A DNA stretch of 64,000 nucleotides from Blastomyces gilchristii SLH14081 (GCF_000003855.2 NW_003101676.1:245103-309102); one strand, 5' to 3'. Positions 10,865-22,617 are shown, numbered from the stretch's first letter. Notes: a model not told the origin generated them from the sequence alone. Program-made: numbers and translations.

Positions 10865-11943
10865 TTAATACGTATCATTATCCCCCTCTCCACCTCCATC
10901 ATATCCATCTCCGTCATCATCCCCACCATCGAAATACTGTTCTGCGTTATAATCTCCGCCCATATCCTCCTCATCATCTTCGAAATCATCATCCACAATT
11001 TCCTCCTCTCCCCCATCTTCATCCTCATCCAACAAGTCCTCATCCTCCGCTCCAGCTCCCCGCTTTCGTTTCTCGCCAACCTCTGATCCTTCTTCATCCT
11101 CTTCTCCATCAGCTGCTATTCTCTTCCGAGACGGACCGACATCTTCATCCTCCTCGTCATCCTCAAAGCCACGCTTCTGGCCGCCTCGTAAAAGCGAACC
11201 AAACCCATTGGCACCACCAGCTTGCAAACCGACATATTTGGGGTCAAGGGTCGACCAGAGCTCTTTTGGAAAAAAGTTCATAACTGTAAAAGCAAAGGCA
11301 CGATGCATCGGGGCTCACATTAGTCTGGGAAATAAAAGCTAGCCAAGTAAGGAAATAAGTAAGATAAAGGGAGGCCCAAGAGGCCTAGGTTCGTACGGAA
11401 GGGGGGGGGGGGGAAGCAGAATGGCAAATAAAAGATATACATACCATAGGGCCTTCCTGAAAGTTTTGGCAATGTCCTAGTTTTCTTCAAATATCTCTGT
11501 CCGTATGTCGCCATGCCTTGAAATGGATCAAACTGAGCTTTTCGAGCAGCCACCGCGCCTCCCTTTTGTGATGACGGCGGCGTGCTCAACACTGTATAAT
11601 AGGGTCCATCATGTATCATCTGCCGCAACTGCCTGTAGTAGTCGACCTGGCTGCGCTCCTCCTCCGTAAGCGATTTTGCAATGGGTACTGAGTATTTCTG
11701 AAATGAAGTGTTAGCCGCGCGCATACCTCTCCTTTACTTCATATTCGGTCGTAAAGAATCAAGATTGGGAAGAATGATGCTAGCAAAGAGAAGGTTTAAA
11801 AGAGTAACAATGGGAGAGCCTCATTTATAGCTCACCGGAAATAATGGCGTAGGTGCGTTATCTGGTTCTCCCCCACCCTCTGTATCCCACGAGAACTCAG
11901 CACCAGGCAGCTTTCTGCCCCGGTTTGCACCAAAGCGTGACAT
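10865..11943 (-). CDS. RPC31: RNA polymerase III subunit C31 (RPC7-like)
   Basis: Three exons, 11836-11943, 11445-11697 and 10865-11283, give about 259 aa. The N-terminus MSRFGANRGRKLPGAEFSWD joins to KYSVPIAKSLTEEERSQVDY, then the central RYLKKTRTLPKLSGRPY followed by FFPKELWSTLDP. The C-terminal third is a nearly unbroken Asp/Glu tail ending GEGDNDTY. This arrangement (N-terminal RGR patch, central conserved block with the F-P-x-E-L-W motif, acidic tail) is that of Rpc31/RPC7, part of the RPC82-RPC34-RPC31 subcomplex needed for initiation by Pol III at tRNA and 5S genes. An unusual G13 run lies inside the second intron near 11401. Confidence 0.93.
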
Positions 11944-12639
11944 ATTTCTTTCTCCTCTCTTTCAGCTTTCTCGATTTCCAAAAGACGGAGATTGAAGGAA
12001 TGATTCATATAGTAATATTATAGTCCAAAAGAAAGGCTTATGGAGTGGAGTAAAAATAACATATATTATCTCTGGCACAAGTCAGTTTAAATGCTGCTTT
12101 TGACAGACTTTGGCTTTGGTTGGCAATTCGTACTTTTCCCTCTAAGATGGGTCACGTCAGAAAAATAAATATACTGCCGAATCTGACCGCTTTTCAATTC
12201 GGGCGAACTCAACCACGTTTATTTTAGCCTGTCAATATTACCTTAGCGGGGCCGATCATCAGCTAGGCGCCAAGGGATATATATATATCTAGACGACAGG
12301 AGCCAGACGCTTGTCATTATTAAGAGAGATATGTTTTAGACATTACATCCTTGAATTATTTTGCAACACTGTGGAATTTCAGTTCTGGTACGGCGTAGTT
12401 ATCATTATTAAGATACATAATGTTGATCCCATACCCTGCATTTTCACCAAGCAGTCAATAAATCAATAATTAAGCACGTCATCATAGCTAGACTTCATCA
12501 ACTGAATATGTTCATCGGCAAGAAAAGACCAACGACTGTCCTACGTTTACATGTTTTGACTTTCTGGAGAGCTCATATGGGTACTTGACAAAGCCATAAA
12601 TGCATAACTATCATTAGGGCACGCGAATGACTAAATTGA
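11944..12639. promoter_or_regulatory. RPC31 upstream region and HSM3-like gene 3' flank
   Basis: About 700 bp without a supported gene. A short TA repeat lies near 12281. The region must hold the RPC31 promoter; no specific site can be named. Confidence 0.5.
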
Positions 12640-14610
12640 TCACAGCTCCAGCGCATCTACCCGACTACCAACTTGGCTCGAAGGACCCCATGGACCATCT
12701 GCAACCCGCTTATTAAGTGTTCGGATAATATCGTCAAACCCTTCAAAACCCCCATCAACCTTCTTCACTTCCGTCTGTAATGCAACAAGCGCATCAAACT
12801 TAGCCGTTGCAATTCTCCAGACAGCACTCTCCGTGTCCGCTGCCCCACCGGCGACAAAGTTATTGTACGTCTGTGGGGCTTTGAAAAGGTAGGGTAGGAC
12901 CTCCGTTAAGGCGGGAGGTACGAAAAGTGCCCACAAACCGGACCTTGGAAGCTTGCCTTGTGTTGACGGGCCAAGTCGAGAAATCTGATCCTCTGTGGGT
13001 AGGCCAAATCGGCGGTTAGTGAGGGTCGTTGAGTTACTACCACTTGGCGGAATCACAGCCCAGTGTGCTGTCAGGACGGATTTTATAAACGCGATGGCTG
13101 CAAGGGCTGTGTCCTGCATGGCAAGGACATCAGCAGCAACAACAACATTCGCCCATAAATCCGGATGCTCATTCAAATACCGAAGATATAGGACACGAGA
13201 AGCTGCAGCTTCTGCTCGGGGACTTGTTGGATTTTGATCCAGTGGGTCTGAGAGCCCATTGGAGTCGTTGTCAAGAGTTGGCGGTCCCTTAAATATTCGA
13301 CCCAGAGCATCCAGGGCATGACTGTTTACAGGCTTCGAAGGTATCGACTGCACCGGGTTGATCCATCTGTTTCCTGCTTCTACAAGCATCACTCGGGGTA
13401 AAGAGGCAAGAATGTCAAGATCGCCAGTCGGAACTGGGCCGTGAGCCCATTTAACAGGTTGAATGTCCAAAGCCTCCGAGATCCGTGAAAGAATCGAATC
13501 CAGAAAGGCCTGAGGCTGCTGGAGTATATGATTTGGGTATAGTATCGCATACTGAGATATATAGCCCATAACCGGCCCAGAGAGAATCGGTGCGTACGCT
13601 GGGTCAAGGATCGAAGGGTCCAAATAGTAACTCATTATTTTGGCGTGGAGGCCACTAGAGGTAAGGTATTCAAGGGAAGGAGAAGAAAATAGAGGATACG
13701 AATGACTCTGGACTTTAGCACGTTGGCGGAGTCCTGGAGCTCCAATTCGAAGGAGCTCACAGAGGAAATGGATATGTGTCATATGCAATAGTACATCGTC
13801 TGGATCAACCATTTGGGAGGCCGCAAAACTCAATAAGCTGGAACTTCGAAATTTGGATTCGATGTCGGGGAAATGTGATGTCGCTATCGCCTGCCAATCC
13901 AGCGATCCAGCCTTAATAATTAAATCCATTAGCCTGCCTTGGGCTACAGACTTGTCTCGCCTGCTGATATGTCCTGGTGGCTCCGTGCTCTCAAGGCTGC
14001 ATATGGAGAAAAGGCGTTCGTAGACGTCTCTATCATTGAATATTCTCCTCCACATTAGCCCCTGGCCTCCGATCTTGTTTTTCTTCTCCCCATCTACTAA
14101 GGCGTCGCTTTCGTAGTCGTGGGCATAATCGACTTCTAGGAGAGCCCATAGAACATCAAATGCAGCTTGTGACACCGCAGTTTCGGAGACCGTAAGCCAA
14201 AGTTCTACTAGGGCAATCACGAGAGGAGGGTTTCCAGAGATAATCGCTGCATCAGCACTTGAATGACTGGCCTGTCCTAGGAGTGACAAGGCCAGGAGGT
14301 TCACTGGCGGAGATGGGGCACTGATTCCAGCGAGCAAATTTAGAGGAGGGTCAATGGACTGGAGCTGGGTGAAAGTTAGATATGAAGCAGCTTTGGTAGC
14401 TAAACTTGTTAAAGGAGACGGATCGTCCTGCAATATAGGGAGAATCTGCGAAACTTGGGTGAGAATAGCTGACAAAACGTCCTGGTTGGTATTGGTGAGG
14501 AGTTCGACCTTTAGCTTGCCCAGGGTGGCGACATCAAGAGGGATAGACGGATCCTGGATGACCGTGTCGAGGTGGTCCTTCACAGCGTTGAAAGAGGGAG
14601 GAGTCTCCAT
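12640..14610 (-). CDS. HSM3-like proteasome assembly chaperone
   Basis: This single exon encodes 656 aa starting METPPSFNAVKDHLDTVI. The sequence is an almost all-helical solenoid of short Leu/Ala-rich repeats (for example LNLLAGISAPSPPVNLLALS and IISGNPPLVIALVELWLT), with no catalytic motif and no membrane segment. I recognise it as the fungal family annotated as DNA mismatch repair protein HSM3, N-terminal domain. Yeast Hsm3 (PSMD5/S5b-like) is a HEAT-type chaperone that binds Rpt1 during assembly of the 19S proteasome base; the mismatch-repair role is older yeast genetics. The length is longer than yeast Hsm3. Function is inferred from family resemblance, so the call is moderate. It is divergent from CSN6. 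Confidence 0.75.
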   Translation of the reverse strand: METPPSFNAVKDHLDTVIQDPSIPLDVATLGKLKVELLTNTNQDVLSAILTQVSQILPILQDDPSPLTSLATKAASYLTFTQLQSIDPPLNLLAGISAPSPPVNLLALSLLGQASHSSADAAIISGNPPLVIALVELWLTVSETAVSQAAFDVLWALLEVDYAHDYESDALVDGEKKNKIGGQGLMWRRIFNDRDVYERLFSICSLESTEPPGHISRRDKSVAQGRLMDLIIKAGSLDWQAIATSHFPDIESKFRSSSLLSFAASQMVDPDDVLLHMTHIHFLCELLRIGAPGLRQRAKVQSHSYPLFSSPSLEYLTSSGLHAKIMSYYLDPSILDPAYAPILSGPVMGYISQYAILYPNHILQQPQAFLDSILSRISEALDIQPVKWAHGPVPTGDLDILASLPRVMLVEAGNRWINPVQSIPSKPVNSHALDALGRIFKGPPTLDNDSNGLSDPLDQNPTSPRAEAAASRVLYLRYLNEHPDLWANVVVAADVLAMQDTALAAIAFIKSVLTAHWAVIPPSGSNSTTLTNRRFGLPTEDQISRLGPSTQGKLPRSGLWALFVPPALTEVLPYLFKAPQTYNNFVAGGAADTESAVWRIATAKFDALVALQTEVKKVDGGFEGFDDIIRTLNKRVADGPWGPSSQVGSRVDALEL

Positions 14611-14911
14611 GTCTTCTTGTCGCCCTCGTGCAAAGACATCTAGGGAGAGACCTATTGCTCGATCGTTGCGAAAGATGTTGTTCGATCATGGGTATGGATC
14701 TGGGACAGCGATTGCCCCACATGCAAATTGACCAAACACAGCAAACAGAACAAACAGGCTCTTCAACTTACTAGAGTTCAGCGTCCAAGTTCTATACAGA
14801 ACCACAGCACTGAACAAGCACTACCTAGGAACTGAGGATATATCCACAACTACAGACTGTATTTACTTCTCTTTTTCAGTTGGAGTGCGGCTCAACAGCA
14901 GCTTCCGAACC
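14611..14911. promoter_or_regulatory. Shared promoter of HSM3-like gene and CSN6
   Basis: Only 301 bp separate the start codons of two divergently transcribed genes, so both promoters and 5' leaders must lie here. No TATA-like element in a convincing position was seen. Confidence 0.7.
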
Positions 14912-16259
14912 ATGGGAAAGGTTAACCCCCTAATTTCGCTAAAATCTTCCGACTCGGGCCTCCAAATCCTACTCCATCCACTCGTCCTCCTTAATATATC
15001 AGATCATGTCACCCGACACATTGCAAGGCAGCAAAAGGGACCAATTGCCGGGGCGCTAATAGGACAGCAAAAGGGTCGAACTATTAGCCTCGAGCATGTG
15101 TTTGAATGCAATATTGTAACCACTTCTAATGGAGACAGTGTACTACATGAGCCCTGGTTTGAAGAGAGACTACAGCAATGTCCGGACCACTCTGCTCTTA
15201 ATCGTTTCTCAATAGGTGACACTAACCAGTATATCTTTCTTTGTAGTTAGAGACGTTCATAAAGATCCGCCGTTGGACCTTGTTGGCTGGTTCACCCTCA
15301 CGCCACCCACAGGTCCTACTGCTACCCAACTACCGATTCACCAACACATTCTCCAGAAATATAACGAAACAGCAGTGCTGCTTGCGTTTGATCCTTCCGG
15401 GCTTGAAGATAACACTTCTCATGCTACAGGGAAGCTTCCTCTTGCAATTTACGAATCGACATACGAGGAGGACAATAATGCGGGCGATGCAGACAAAACC
15501 ATGCAGCTGGATGGGCAGCAGCCCAGCTTAGCACTCCGGTTTCGAGAATTACCGTATGCTATCGAAACGGGGGAAGCAGAAATGATCAGCGTCGATTTTG
15601 TTGCAAGAGGAGGAGGCAATGCTACGGCTATTCAGGCGAGCGATGCAACCCCAAAACCCTCCGCCGGTAGCACTAAGAAACCCGCCGCCGGCAAGAAGGC
15701 CGGAGCTACATCGACACCCCTAGAGAAGACTTCCGTTGTGGATGAAGTCTCCCCACTTTCTAAGGAAGATGAAGACCGTAAGTGGACAAATTTAACAAAT
15801 ACCGACAAATGCCAGTAGTACCCATTAACCAATTTTATCATAGTAATCGCCAATCTAAACACTCGTCTAACCGCCGTCAAAACGCTCGAGTCACGCCTAC
15901 ACCTCATAAAAGCCTATCTCTCCAGTATCTCTCAACAGACTCCAGATAACCAGACTCAATCAACAGCCGCCTCTTCTCCGCAGATCTCGCACTCCCTACT
16001 GCGCAACATCCACTCCTTGATTTCCCACCTATCCCTCCTAACGCCGCAACAATCAGATACATTCTCCACCGAATCTCTTGCACAAGCTAACGACGTTGCC
16101 TTAGTCGCGTTGCTCGGTCAACTAGGCCAGAGCGTGCAGGACATTCGCGAGCTAGGCAAAAAGTTTGCGGTTGTTGATATGGCTCGGCAATATGCTGAGT
16201 CGACGAAGGCAATGGGTGGTAAGCATACGAGAATGGATGATGAGATGTACCTTCGATAG
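14912..16259 (+). CDS. CSN6: COP9 signalosome subunit 6
   Basis: Three exons, 14912-15179, 15247-15777 and 15844-16259, give about 404 aa. The MPN domain starts at residue 10 or so (LKSSDSGLQILLHPLVLLNI, then IAGALIGQQKGRTISLEHVF) and continues through PWFEERLQQ joined to FRDVHKDPPLDLVGWFTL. The JAMM metal site is absent: where a catalytic subunit would have H-x-H followed by S-x2-D, this protein reads GWFTLTPPTGPTATQLPIHQ. That is expected, because CSN6 is the non-catalytic MPN partner of CSN5. The C-terminal helices (NLNTRLTAVKTLESRLHLIK) would join the signalosome helical bundle. An Ala/Lys/Pro-rich linker (about 220-270) is probably disordered. The complex removes Nedd8 from cullins. The first donor, GTCCGG, is unusual. 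Confidence 0.94.
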
Positions 16260-17267
16260 GCAATTGGTTGAATATAATGCACTTTTTGTGGATATATGCA
16301 TGTCACATACATGCGATGCTTTGACAGGTTGCTTTGATGGCGACGGAATGCCCATTTGGCCTCTTTGCTTTGCATGTCTTGTTTTATTCGTCGAACTCCA
16401 ACAGCGAGTTATGTGCCCAGTTTACGTGTCCATGATAATATCTAGATGTTTTAGGAACAAAATATCAATCATGCAACGATCTCCTCTGAGTGAGTGGTTA
16501 TTAAGTGCGGTGGTCGCTTCGTTCGAATCATCTCAAGATCTAGAGAAGCAGGCGATATTACGGAAGGTCAAGTCAAACTCCAAACTCAACCAATAATGAT
16601 CAGAAATTTACACCCAATTTGTTCGATATATGCTATCTCCATTGCATTTTCGTTCAGCCTTATGAAGGAAAGGAGGAAAAAGACGCAAAACCAAACGCCA
16701 CGGTACACAGACAAATAGAAAGAAAAGAAAATCCGCATTCCTGCCTACTGAATTTTTTCATTTTCCCATGGTGAATCTCTGAATCTCGCCAGCTTGAAGG
16801 ATGGTCGGAAGGATCAAAAATGAGGCAAAGGAATCAAGATCACGGGCCACATTAAAAAAATTAAAAAAAAAGAGAGAGAGAGAGAATAATATACAAAAGG
16901 AAGTAGAAGTGCCTCATACAAGTGTGGGGTGACAGAATATGTTAGAATGAATGTCCCTTTTTATGCATGGCAAAAATATTACGGAAAGGGAAAATAAAAA
17001 AACAAAATACCAATGCTCCTTCCTATAGCCATGATCCAAGCCAATCCATATCTAGTTGCGGTCGAAAGAGACGGAGGGAACATAGATAACAACTTTGGGG
17101 GAAGTGGAATAGAGGGAAAATCAACCACGATATTCCGCAGGGAGTGAGCATCTCACGAATGAAAACGCGCTAGAGCCTAGATGGGAAAATAAATGGTCAA
17201 ACGGGCGCGCACTGATCCATTATTTTTGGTCAAAAATTCTTTCCTTCACTTGCGGCCAATCACCCAT
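16260..17267. other. Convergent 3' region of CSN6 and Acinus-like gene
   Basis: Both flanking genes end here, so the region should hold two 3' UTRs. Low-complexity A runs (16854-16869) and a GA dinucleotide run (16870-16885) are visible. No supported gene. Confidence 0.6.
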
Positions 17268-19202
17268 CTACCGCCTCCAACTATCTCCAAAGTCTCCACG
17301 GTCTCTGAACCGGGCACCTCTACCACCTCTCCGGCGCCCACGGTTTCCATATTCCGGACCCTTGTCCACGAAATAATCCGTATCTTCGAAGGTGTATTTG
17401 CGCATCTCATCGCCTCCTCGTCGAGGCGTAGGTCCAGCGCGGTAGAGGTCGGCAAATCGATCAAGGCGCTTATCCGATACCTCTGGCGGAACAGGTTGAT
17501 AGTAGAGTTTCGGCTTCGCGGCTGTGGAGAGAAATCTGTCATCAAGGGCCTTGAAGCTTTCACCGGCGTATCGTGCAGGTGCAACAGGTGGTGCAATATG
17601 GTGGCTGTCTCGATGCATAGGACCGTGCGTTGCACGGGGACCCAACGGCGGCTCTCGACCTAGGTTTTGATCGTTATCGCGATTGTTGCGGGAAGGGATT
17701 TGGTTTATGGGACTGGCTTCCTGAAGGGAAGCTGTAACCCCTTCATCGGTCTCATCATAGATCACCTCCCACCGTGGCGCACCTCTCGCGCCATTACCGG
17801 AATCTTGCTCAACGGTGATCCATTCTTTGACTTTCTCTTCCGGGATGAAATCGACCCAGAGCGGTTTTCGCGTTCGCTCGTCTGGCCAAATAGTTCCGTG
17901 GAGTGCCGAACGTACCCTAGAGGCTGCGGAAACATTTGTAAAAGTAACAAAAGAATGTGTTTTAATGGAATCCAAAAAGAAAGCTAGGATTATATCAGGA
18001 TCCACAGATGACGAGGGTGGGGTTGCAAGGGTTGCAAGGTGCTTTTTAAGGCTGGTTGGTTGTAGAGGTCGCATGAAATTGCGTATATACAGGGATGTGG
18101 TTGCCGGGTGAATGGCTGGTGAGACGATGCGATCTGCCTCCTCACCTGCCAAGCCCGTAGGAGAAGGGGAGAGTGCCCGGCCACCATTTGCCAGAGGGAA
18201 CAAGCTTTTGAAGCGTGTATCGCCGGAGGTGTGCTTGTGGGTGTGTAGCTCTTCGGGCTTCTCGACTTCTGGTTTAGCCTGGGGTGCCGAATGGAGGTCA
18301 GCAGCCTTATTATCTTCCTCGCTTGCCTCCAGGACGACCGTAGGTTTGGGTTGGAGTGTTGGTTCCGGTTCCGGTTCCATCTCCCGGGGCCCTTCTTCAG
18401 TCTTTTCTAGGGTCGTATCTTGCATTTCGGCGTCTTGAGGTGCAGGAACACCGGGAACTGGTGCTGCTAAAATCTCCTCCGAGGGAACACCCATATCAGC
18501 TGTGACATCGTCCTCCTTCAATACCACACGCGGAAGCCCATCCTCAGCTTTAGCCTTCTTCAAAGCCGCTGTTTTAGGAGAGGGTGGTGGGCTCTGGCTT
18601 CGCCGTTTTCTTTTTCTGGAGTCATCTGTGGACTCCTCTCTCGACGCGATTCTCTCATCGTCGGGGGATACGGATGCTGATTCCAGTTCTTGAGGAGCAG
18701 AGGGGGCAGATGGGGCTGGTTCCTCTATAGCCTCCTGCGACTGTACCGACTCTTCTATCTTGGGTTCCTGAGTTTGCTCCTTCGCTTCGGCGGACAAGTC
18801 TCGAGTAGTCGCCACAGCTTGATCGGCTTCTGCGTCCTCCTTATCTTTCATAATGACATCATCAGTCGAATCCTGCGACGGCGGTTTCGGTAACTTTGCG
18901 GCAGGTAGTTCTTTCGATTCAGATTCAACAGCGCCATGTTTCGGTTCTGGCGCACCAGGCGGCTGTTGGTCGCCAGCGCTCACATCTTCTTGGCTTGCCT
19001 GTTCAGGTTCTTCCGGGGCCTGTTCTTCAGGTGCATTGCTTGGTGGGGGAACTTCCGGTGAAGGTTCAGGTTGCGCCGCAGCATCTGACTGGAGTAATCG
19101 ATCGATGAAGTTCTGCTTGACCCTAAGACCAGTCTGGGGAATGCCGCGTCGTTTCAGCTCGGCCTTCAAATCGGTAACCTTCCAGCTTGAATATTCAGTC
19201 AT
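17268..19202 (-). CDS. Acinus-like SAP domain protein with RSB motif
   Basis: This single exon encodes 644 aa from the ATG at 19200-19202; the frame runs further upstream but the SAP domain begins directly at this Met. Residues 5-40 form a SAP motif (WKVTDLKAELKRRGIPQTG). A long Glu/Pro/Ser-rich disordered region follows. Around residues 370-480 there is an RRM-like fold (SLYIRNFMRPLQPTSLKKHL, then SIKTHSFVTFTNVSAASRVR). Near residues 560-595 LDDRFLSTAAKPKLYYQPVP matches the RSB motif of Acinus, which binds RNPS1 and SAP18 in the ASAP complex of the exon-junction machinery. The C-terminus is RGG/Arg-rich. I infer a nuclear role in mRNA processing. No symbol is given because fungal naming is not settled. 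Confidence 0.85.
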   Translation of the reverse strand: MTEYSSWKVTDLKAELKRRGIPQTGLRVKQNFIDRLLQSDAAAQPEPSPEVPPPSNAPEEQAPEEPEQASQEDVSAGDQQPPGAPEPKHGAVESESKELPAAKLPKPPSQDSTDDVIMKDKEDAEADQAVATTRDLSAEAKEQTQEPKIEESVQSQEAIEEPAPSAPSAPQELESASVSPDDERIASREESTDDSRKRKRRSQSPPPSPKTAALKKAKAEDGLPRVVLKEDDVTADMGVPSEEILAAPVPGVPAPQDAEMQDTTLEKTEEGPREMEPEPEPTLQPKPTVVLEASEEDNKAADLHSAPQAKPEVEKPEELHTHKHTSGDTRFKSLFPLANGGRALSPSPTGLAGEEADRIVSPAIHPATTSLYIRNFMRPLQPTSLKKHLATLATPPSSSVDPDIILAFFLDSIKTHSFVTFTNVSAASRVRSALHGTIWPDERTRKPLWVDFIPEEKVKEWITVEQDSGNGARGAPRWEVIYDETDEGVTASLQEASPINQIPSRNNRDNDQNLGREPPLGPRATHGPMHRDSHHIAPPVAPARYAGESFKALDDRFLSTAAKPKLYYQPVPPEVSDKRLDRFADLYRAGPTPRRGGDEMRKYTFEDTDYFVDKGPEYGNRGRRRGGRGARFRDRGDFGDSWRR

Positions 19203-21503
19203 TGCGAGGAGTAGCGAAAGGGAGGCGATGTGGAAATTGCGTAGAAGTAAAGGTATATAAATGTTTCGCATATTAATACGTGGAACAGTGAACAGTCAAC
19301 GGGTCATGGCTGGTGACTGTCGGGCATGCAGCGCGTGTTGCAGCGATAAGTTTGCTTTGGTGACGATGGCAAGATGAATGTTAAGGTCGGAGAAATTTAC
19401 TTGAAGAGGCCAAGCGAGAATTAAATGATGACGTAATCAACACAGACGTGACGCTAGGACTAATTTAGGAATAGCGGCATATGTCCAGCCATGTCACTTT
19501 GATGCGACAGCCACGTCCGTTTAACGACAACGCCAGGAACCAAACCAGGATAAAAGAAAGAATTTCATTCATGCTTCGTATATTACAGGATATTTGATTG
19601 GATCTAGGCTCTAGGAAGGGACTCCATAAACTTTTTCGGCAAACAGAAAAGTGCCGGCGCTCATCATTATTCGCTCAATTGAAAAACAAAGAAGCAAATC
19701 ATAATCGCGAGCCAAAGAAAGTTCACGATGATGACGTTTCATGAGACTGTGCTATCACAGAGTTGACAGAGACGCTCAAAGGGAAAATGGTTCCGTTGGT
19801 CTTGAAAGCGCAACCCAGCCCAGCAATCATACTGATTCAGGAGGATGAACGCTGGAAGCGGGGAGGCAGGCAGTTGATTGATTTGTTCAAATACGGACGG
19901 TTTCGGTTGCTTGGCAATTCCATTGGCATCGTGGCCGGTTTCGGTTTTACTGGGATCGTGTTGGACGAATTGGAGCCTGTTGCTTCTCCGCTACTTGGAC
20001 TCCAAACCGCAAGGTCGATTTGTTGGCTCTTGACGGCGGCTTTTCCTGGATTCTTTCGCGATTTCGGTAGGAATCAGTCCAGGTCTTCGGGCCATTTCGT
20101 TCCTTTATGACGCTCTCAGGTTCCTACATCTTGCTACTTTTCGCCTTGTTCTTTTTCCTCGTCGCTAAGCTCCGGTGAAAGCCAAAACTCGGCTTCAGTA
20201 CATTTTGGCAGTGGTATGAGCTCTCGCCCTGTCCGACCAACTATCAACGCTTCCTCTTCCGGAGATAGGGAAATATCGCTTGGTAGGAGAGCTGATCGTC
20301 TTCGTCTATAGGAACTCGACTTTTCAAGTTATAATAGAAGGTAAGGAGAATATGCATGCTGAGGAAAATTACTCCCGAACGAGAAATATCTAATCATTCC
20401 AATACCTTCGTGAGTTATATTCCCTTATATTCGGTTCCCGACCAGCAAGACCCAACCCAAAATAAATGAAGAGCAAATGAGGTCGTTGCACCTCGCGTCA
20501 TAGAATATTCTACGGGTCGGCAAACCGGGCGAAAATTAATTGACGGGCAAAGCATCAAGGTTACTAGAAGTAGGTTTTCCCTGGCAACATGGAAGCGGCA
20601 AATAAAGAACAAAGTTATTCCAAACAAAACGTTTAAAGCTATTATAGGAACAATAGAACTGCTCCCGCGTCAGCTGCTGCAAGCAAGCTACATTTGATCT
20701 GAATGGAAAAATGTGAAACCTCAATGAGATATGAGATGCAGAAATATAGTTAGCTTATTTACACATGAGATCAGCCAAGTCAAGTATAAAGAGATCTTGA
20801 AGGATTTTCTTTTCCTTTTTTTTTTTTTTTTTTTGTTTTAACCCAGCGGCAAATTTCCTTTTTTTTTTTCCCGCTGTCCTAGATATTATCTCCGGATGCC
20901 ATGCGGCGGGCGGTGTAGGCATGGTAGTTCTTCTTCCATTTACTATGTAAAATTAGGACAAATATACACAGTAGGTGGCAGTTGAGGGGTGACTCTATTC
21001 AATTAGTTATCATTTCCGAAATGACACTATCAATTCAGTTCTAGAAGAATTTAATCTAGGCCATCCATGCGCTACAGCTGAGATCGTCCCATGTTTTCTT
21101 GGTTGACTTCCCGTTCCTCCGTCGAAACTTGCCCACCATAGACGGTGTCTCTGTGTAGGTATGTACCTATCTTTCTTCAAGTCATATATTTTCATTTAAG
21201 TTATTCAGTGATTACTAGAGTAGATATTCCGAATTTATAGATTTTTGATCATGATCAGCCTCTATAGGAGTGTAATGCCGCATTAGTTGGGAAAAGCCCT
21301 ATCTATAGTCTATGCCTGTGTATGTTGAAGAATCATACTTAGCAACCTTTCCTGAACAATCAGGTTTCGTGCAAAATTTGTGGCCCGGCTGAGATAAACG
21401 ACCTCCACGGCGGAAGAAAGACGCAGACAGCACATTCGAACTCCTAACTGTCAAATTTTAAACATCCAAATAACGTAGTAGATACTATTATGTGCGGCTA
21501 GCC
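19203..21503. other. Intergenic region between divergent genes
   Basis: This 2.3-kb region lies between the Acinus-like gene and the nitrilase-family gene and should hold both promoters. A 19-base T run occupies 20816-20834. A 115-codon open frame at 19763-20110 has no motif and no conserved look, so it is left out. I see no RNA gene. Confidence 0.55.
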
Positions 21504-22617
21504 ATGACGTCCGAACAAACATATTTCAGGGTGGGCTTGGTTCAAATGTACCCCAAGGTAATGAGCGGATGAACGGATAATCAAGTTTAACCAGTTCCCA
21601 TTCTTACAACTGGCAAAACATATACTTACCAGCATTTTCCATATTTAGCCCCTCGACCCAGCATATAATTTCAGCGTGGCAGTCGCTCATATCCAAGATG
21701 CAGCATCTCAAGGCGCCTCTCTTGTTGTCTTGCCAGAGTACCACCTAACCAGCTGGGTGCCCGATGATCCCAAGTTTGCCCCCCTTGCTTCAAAAGCGTG
21801 GGATTACATCCTTAAATACCAGGTGGTTGCAAAAGAGTTGAGCATCAACATTGTCCCTGGAACAATCGTCACGACAGACCCAAACTCAACCTCTCACCCA
21901 AAAGAGGCACAGGAAATACCGAAACCTTATGTAGATGACTTCGCTGCCCCGGAAGGAGGGAGCGCGAGCGGCCCGTTACTATTCAACGTTGCGCCTTTCA
22001 TATCTCACACCGGCGAATTGCTGGGGTTATATACGAAGACAAACCTATGGCTGCCAGAGCGCGAATATCTGACCGCCCATCCCCCCGTCTCCCCCCCTGC
22101 CGGACCTCACACTACAACTGGCACGAGGCCAGCAGCTCGTGAGCCGCACAACAGCAGCAGCAGCCGCCACAGTGTCATCCAAACACCCTTGGGCCCAGTG
22201 GGGATTTTGACATGTTGGGATCTAGCATTCCCGGAAGCATTCCGTGCTCTGATCCGGCAGGGAGCACGGATGATCATCATTCCCAGCTTCTGGTTGAGCA
22301 CGGACATGCCCCTCGAAGCACGGAAATATAGCGAAGATACTGAATCTACGTTCCTCAAAGCAGCTTTAGTTTCGCGGGCGTTTGAAAATACCTGCGCCAT
22401 CATATTTTGCAATGCCGGGGGTCCGGCTGAAGAGGGCTATATAGGTTTGAGCCAAGTGGCGCTGCCATTACTTGGTGTTGTTCCGGGTAGCTTTGCAGGT
22501 CCTGAGGCTGGGATGCGGATTGTGGAGGTTGATATGAATGCTGTGGAAATTGCTGAGAAGGCGTATGGGGTGAGAGCAGATCTTGCTAATCCTGGCTGGC
22601 ATTATGAGGATAGGTAG
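21504..22617 (+). CDS. Nitrilase-superfamily carbon-nitrogen hydrolase
   Basis: Two exons, 21504-21557 and 21649-22617, give about 340 aa. The first exon MTSEQTYFRVGLVQMYPK supplies the first beta strand and joins in frame to PLDPAYNFSVAV. The catalytic triad of the family is visible: Glu48 in VVLPEYHL, Lys148 in GLYTKTNLWLPEREY, and Cys207 in GILTCWDLAFPEAFR. The enzyme should hydrolyse an amide or nitrile through a Cys thioester; the substrate cannot be told from sequence. A 30-residue Pro/Ser/Thr-rich insertion (about 163-194) sits between the Lys strand and the Cys strand and is probably a loop. No signal peptide is seen, so the protein is probably cytosolic. It has no functional partner among its neighbours. 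Confidence 0.93.

Noticed and set aside
10846..11283. 145-codon His/Pro-rich plus-strand frame
   Set aside because: It is the complement of the acidic tail of RPC31 (GAT/GAA codons read as His/Pro-rich), not a gene.
19763..20110. 115-codon open frame between divergent genes
   Set aside because: No motif, no conserved pattern and no splice-linked partner were found.
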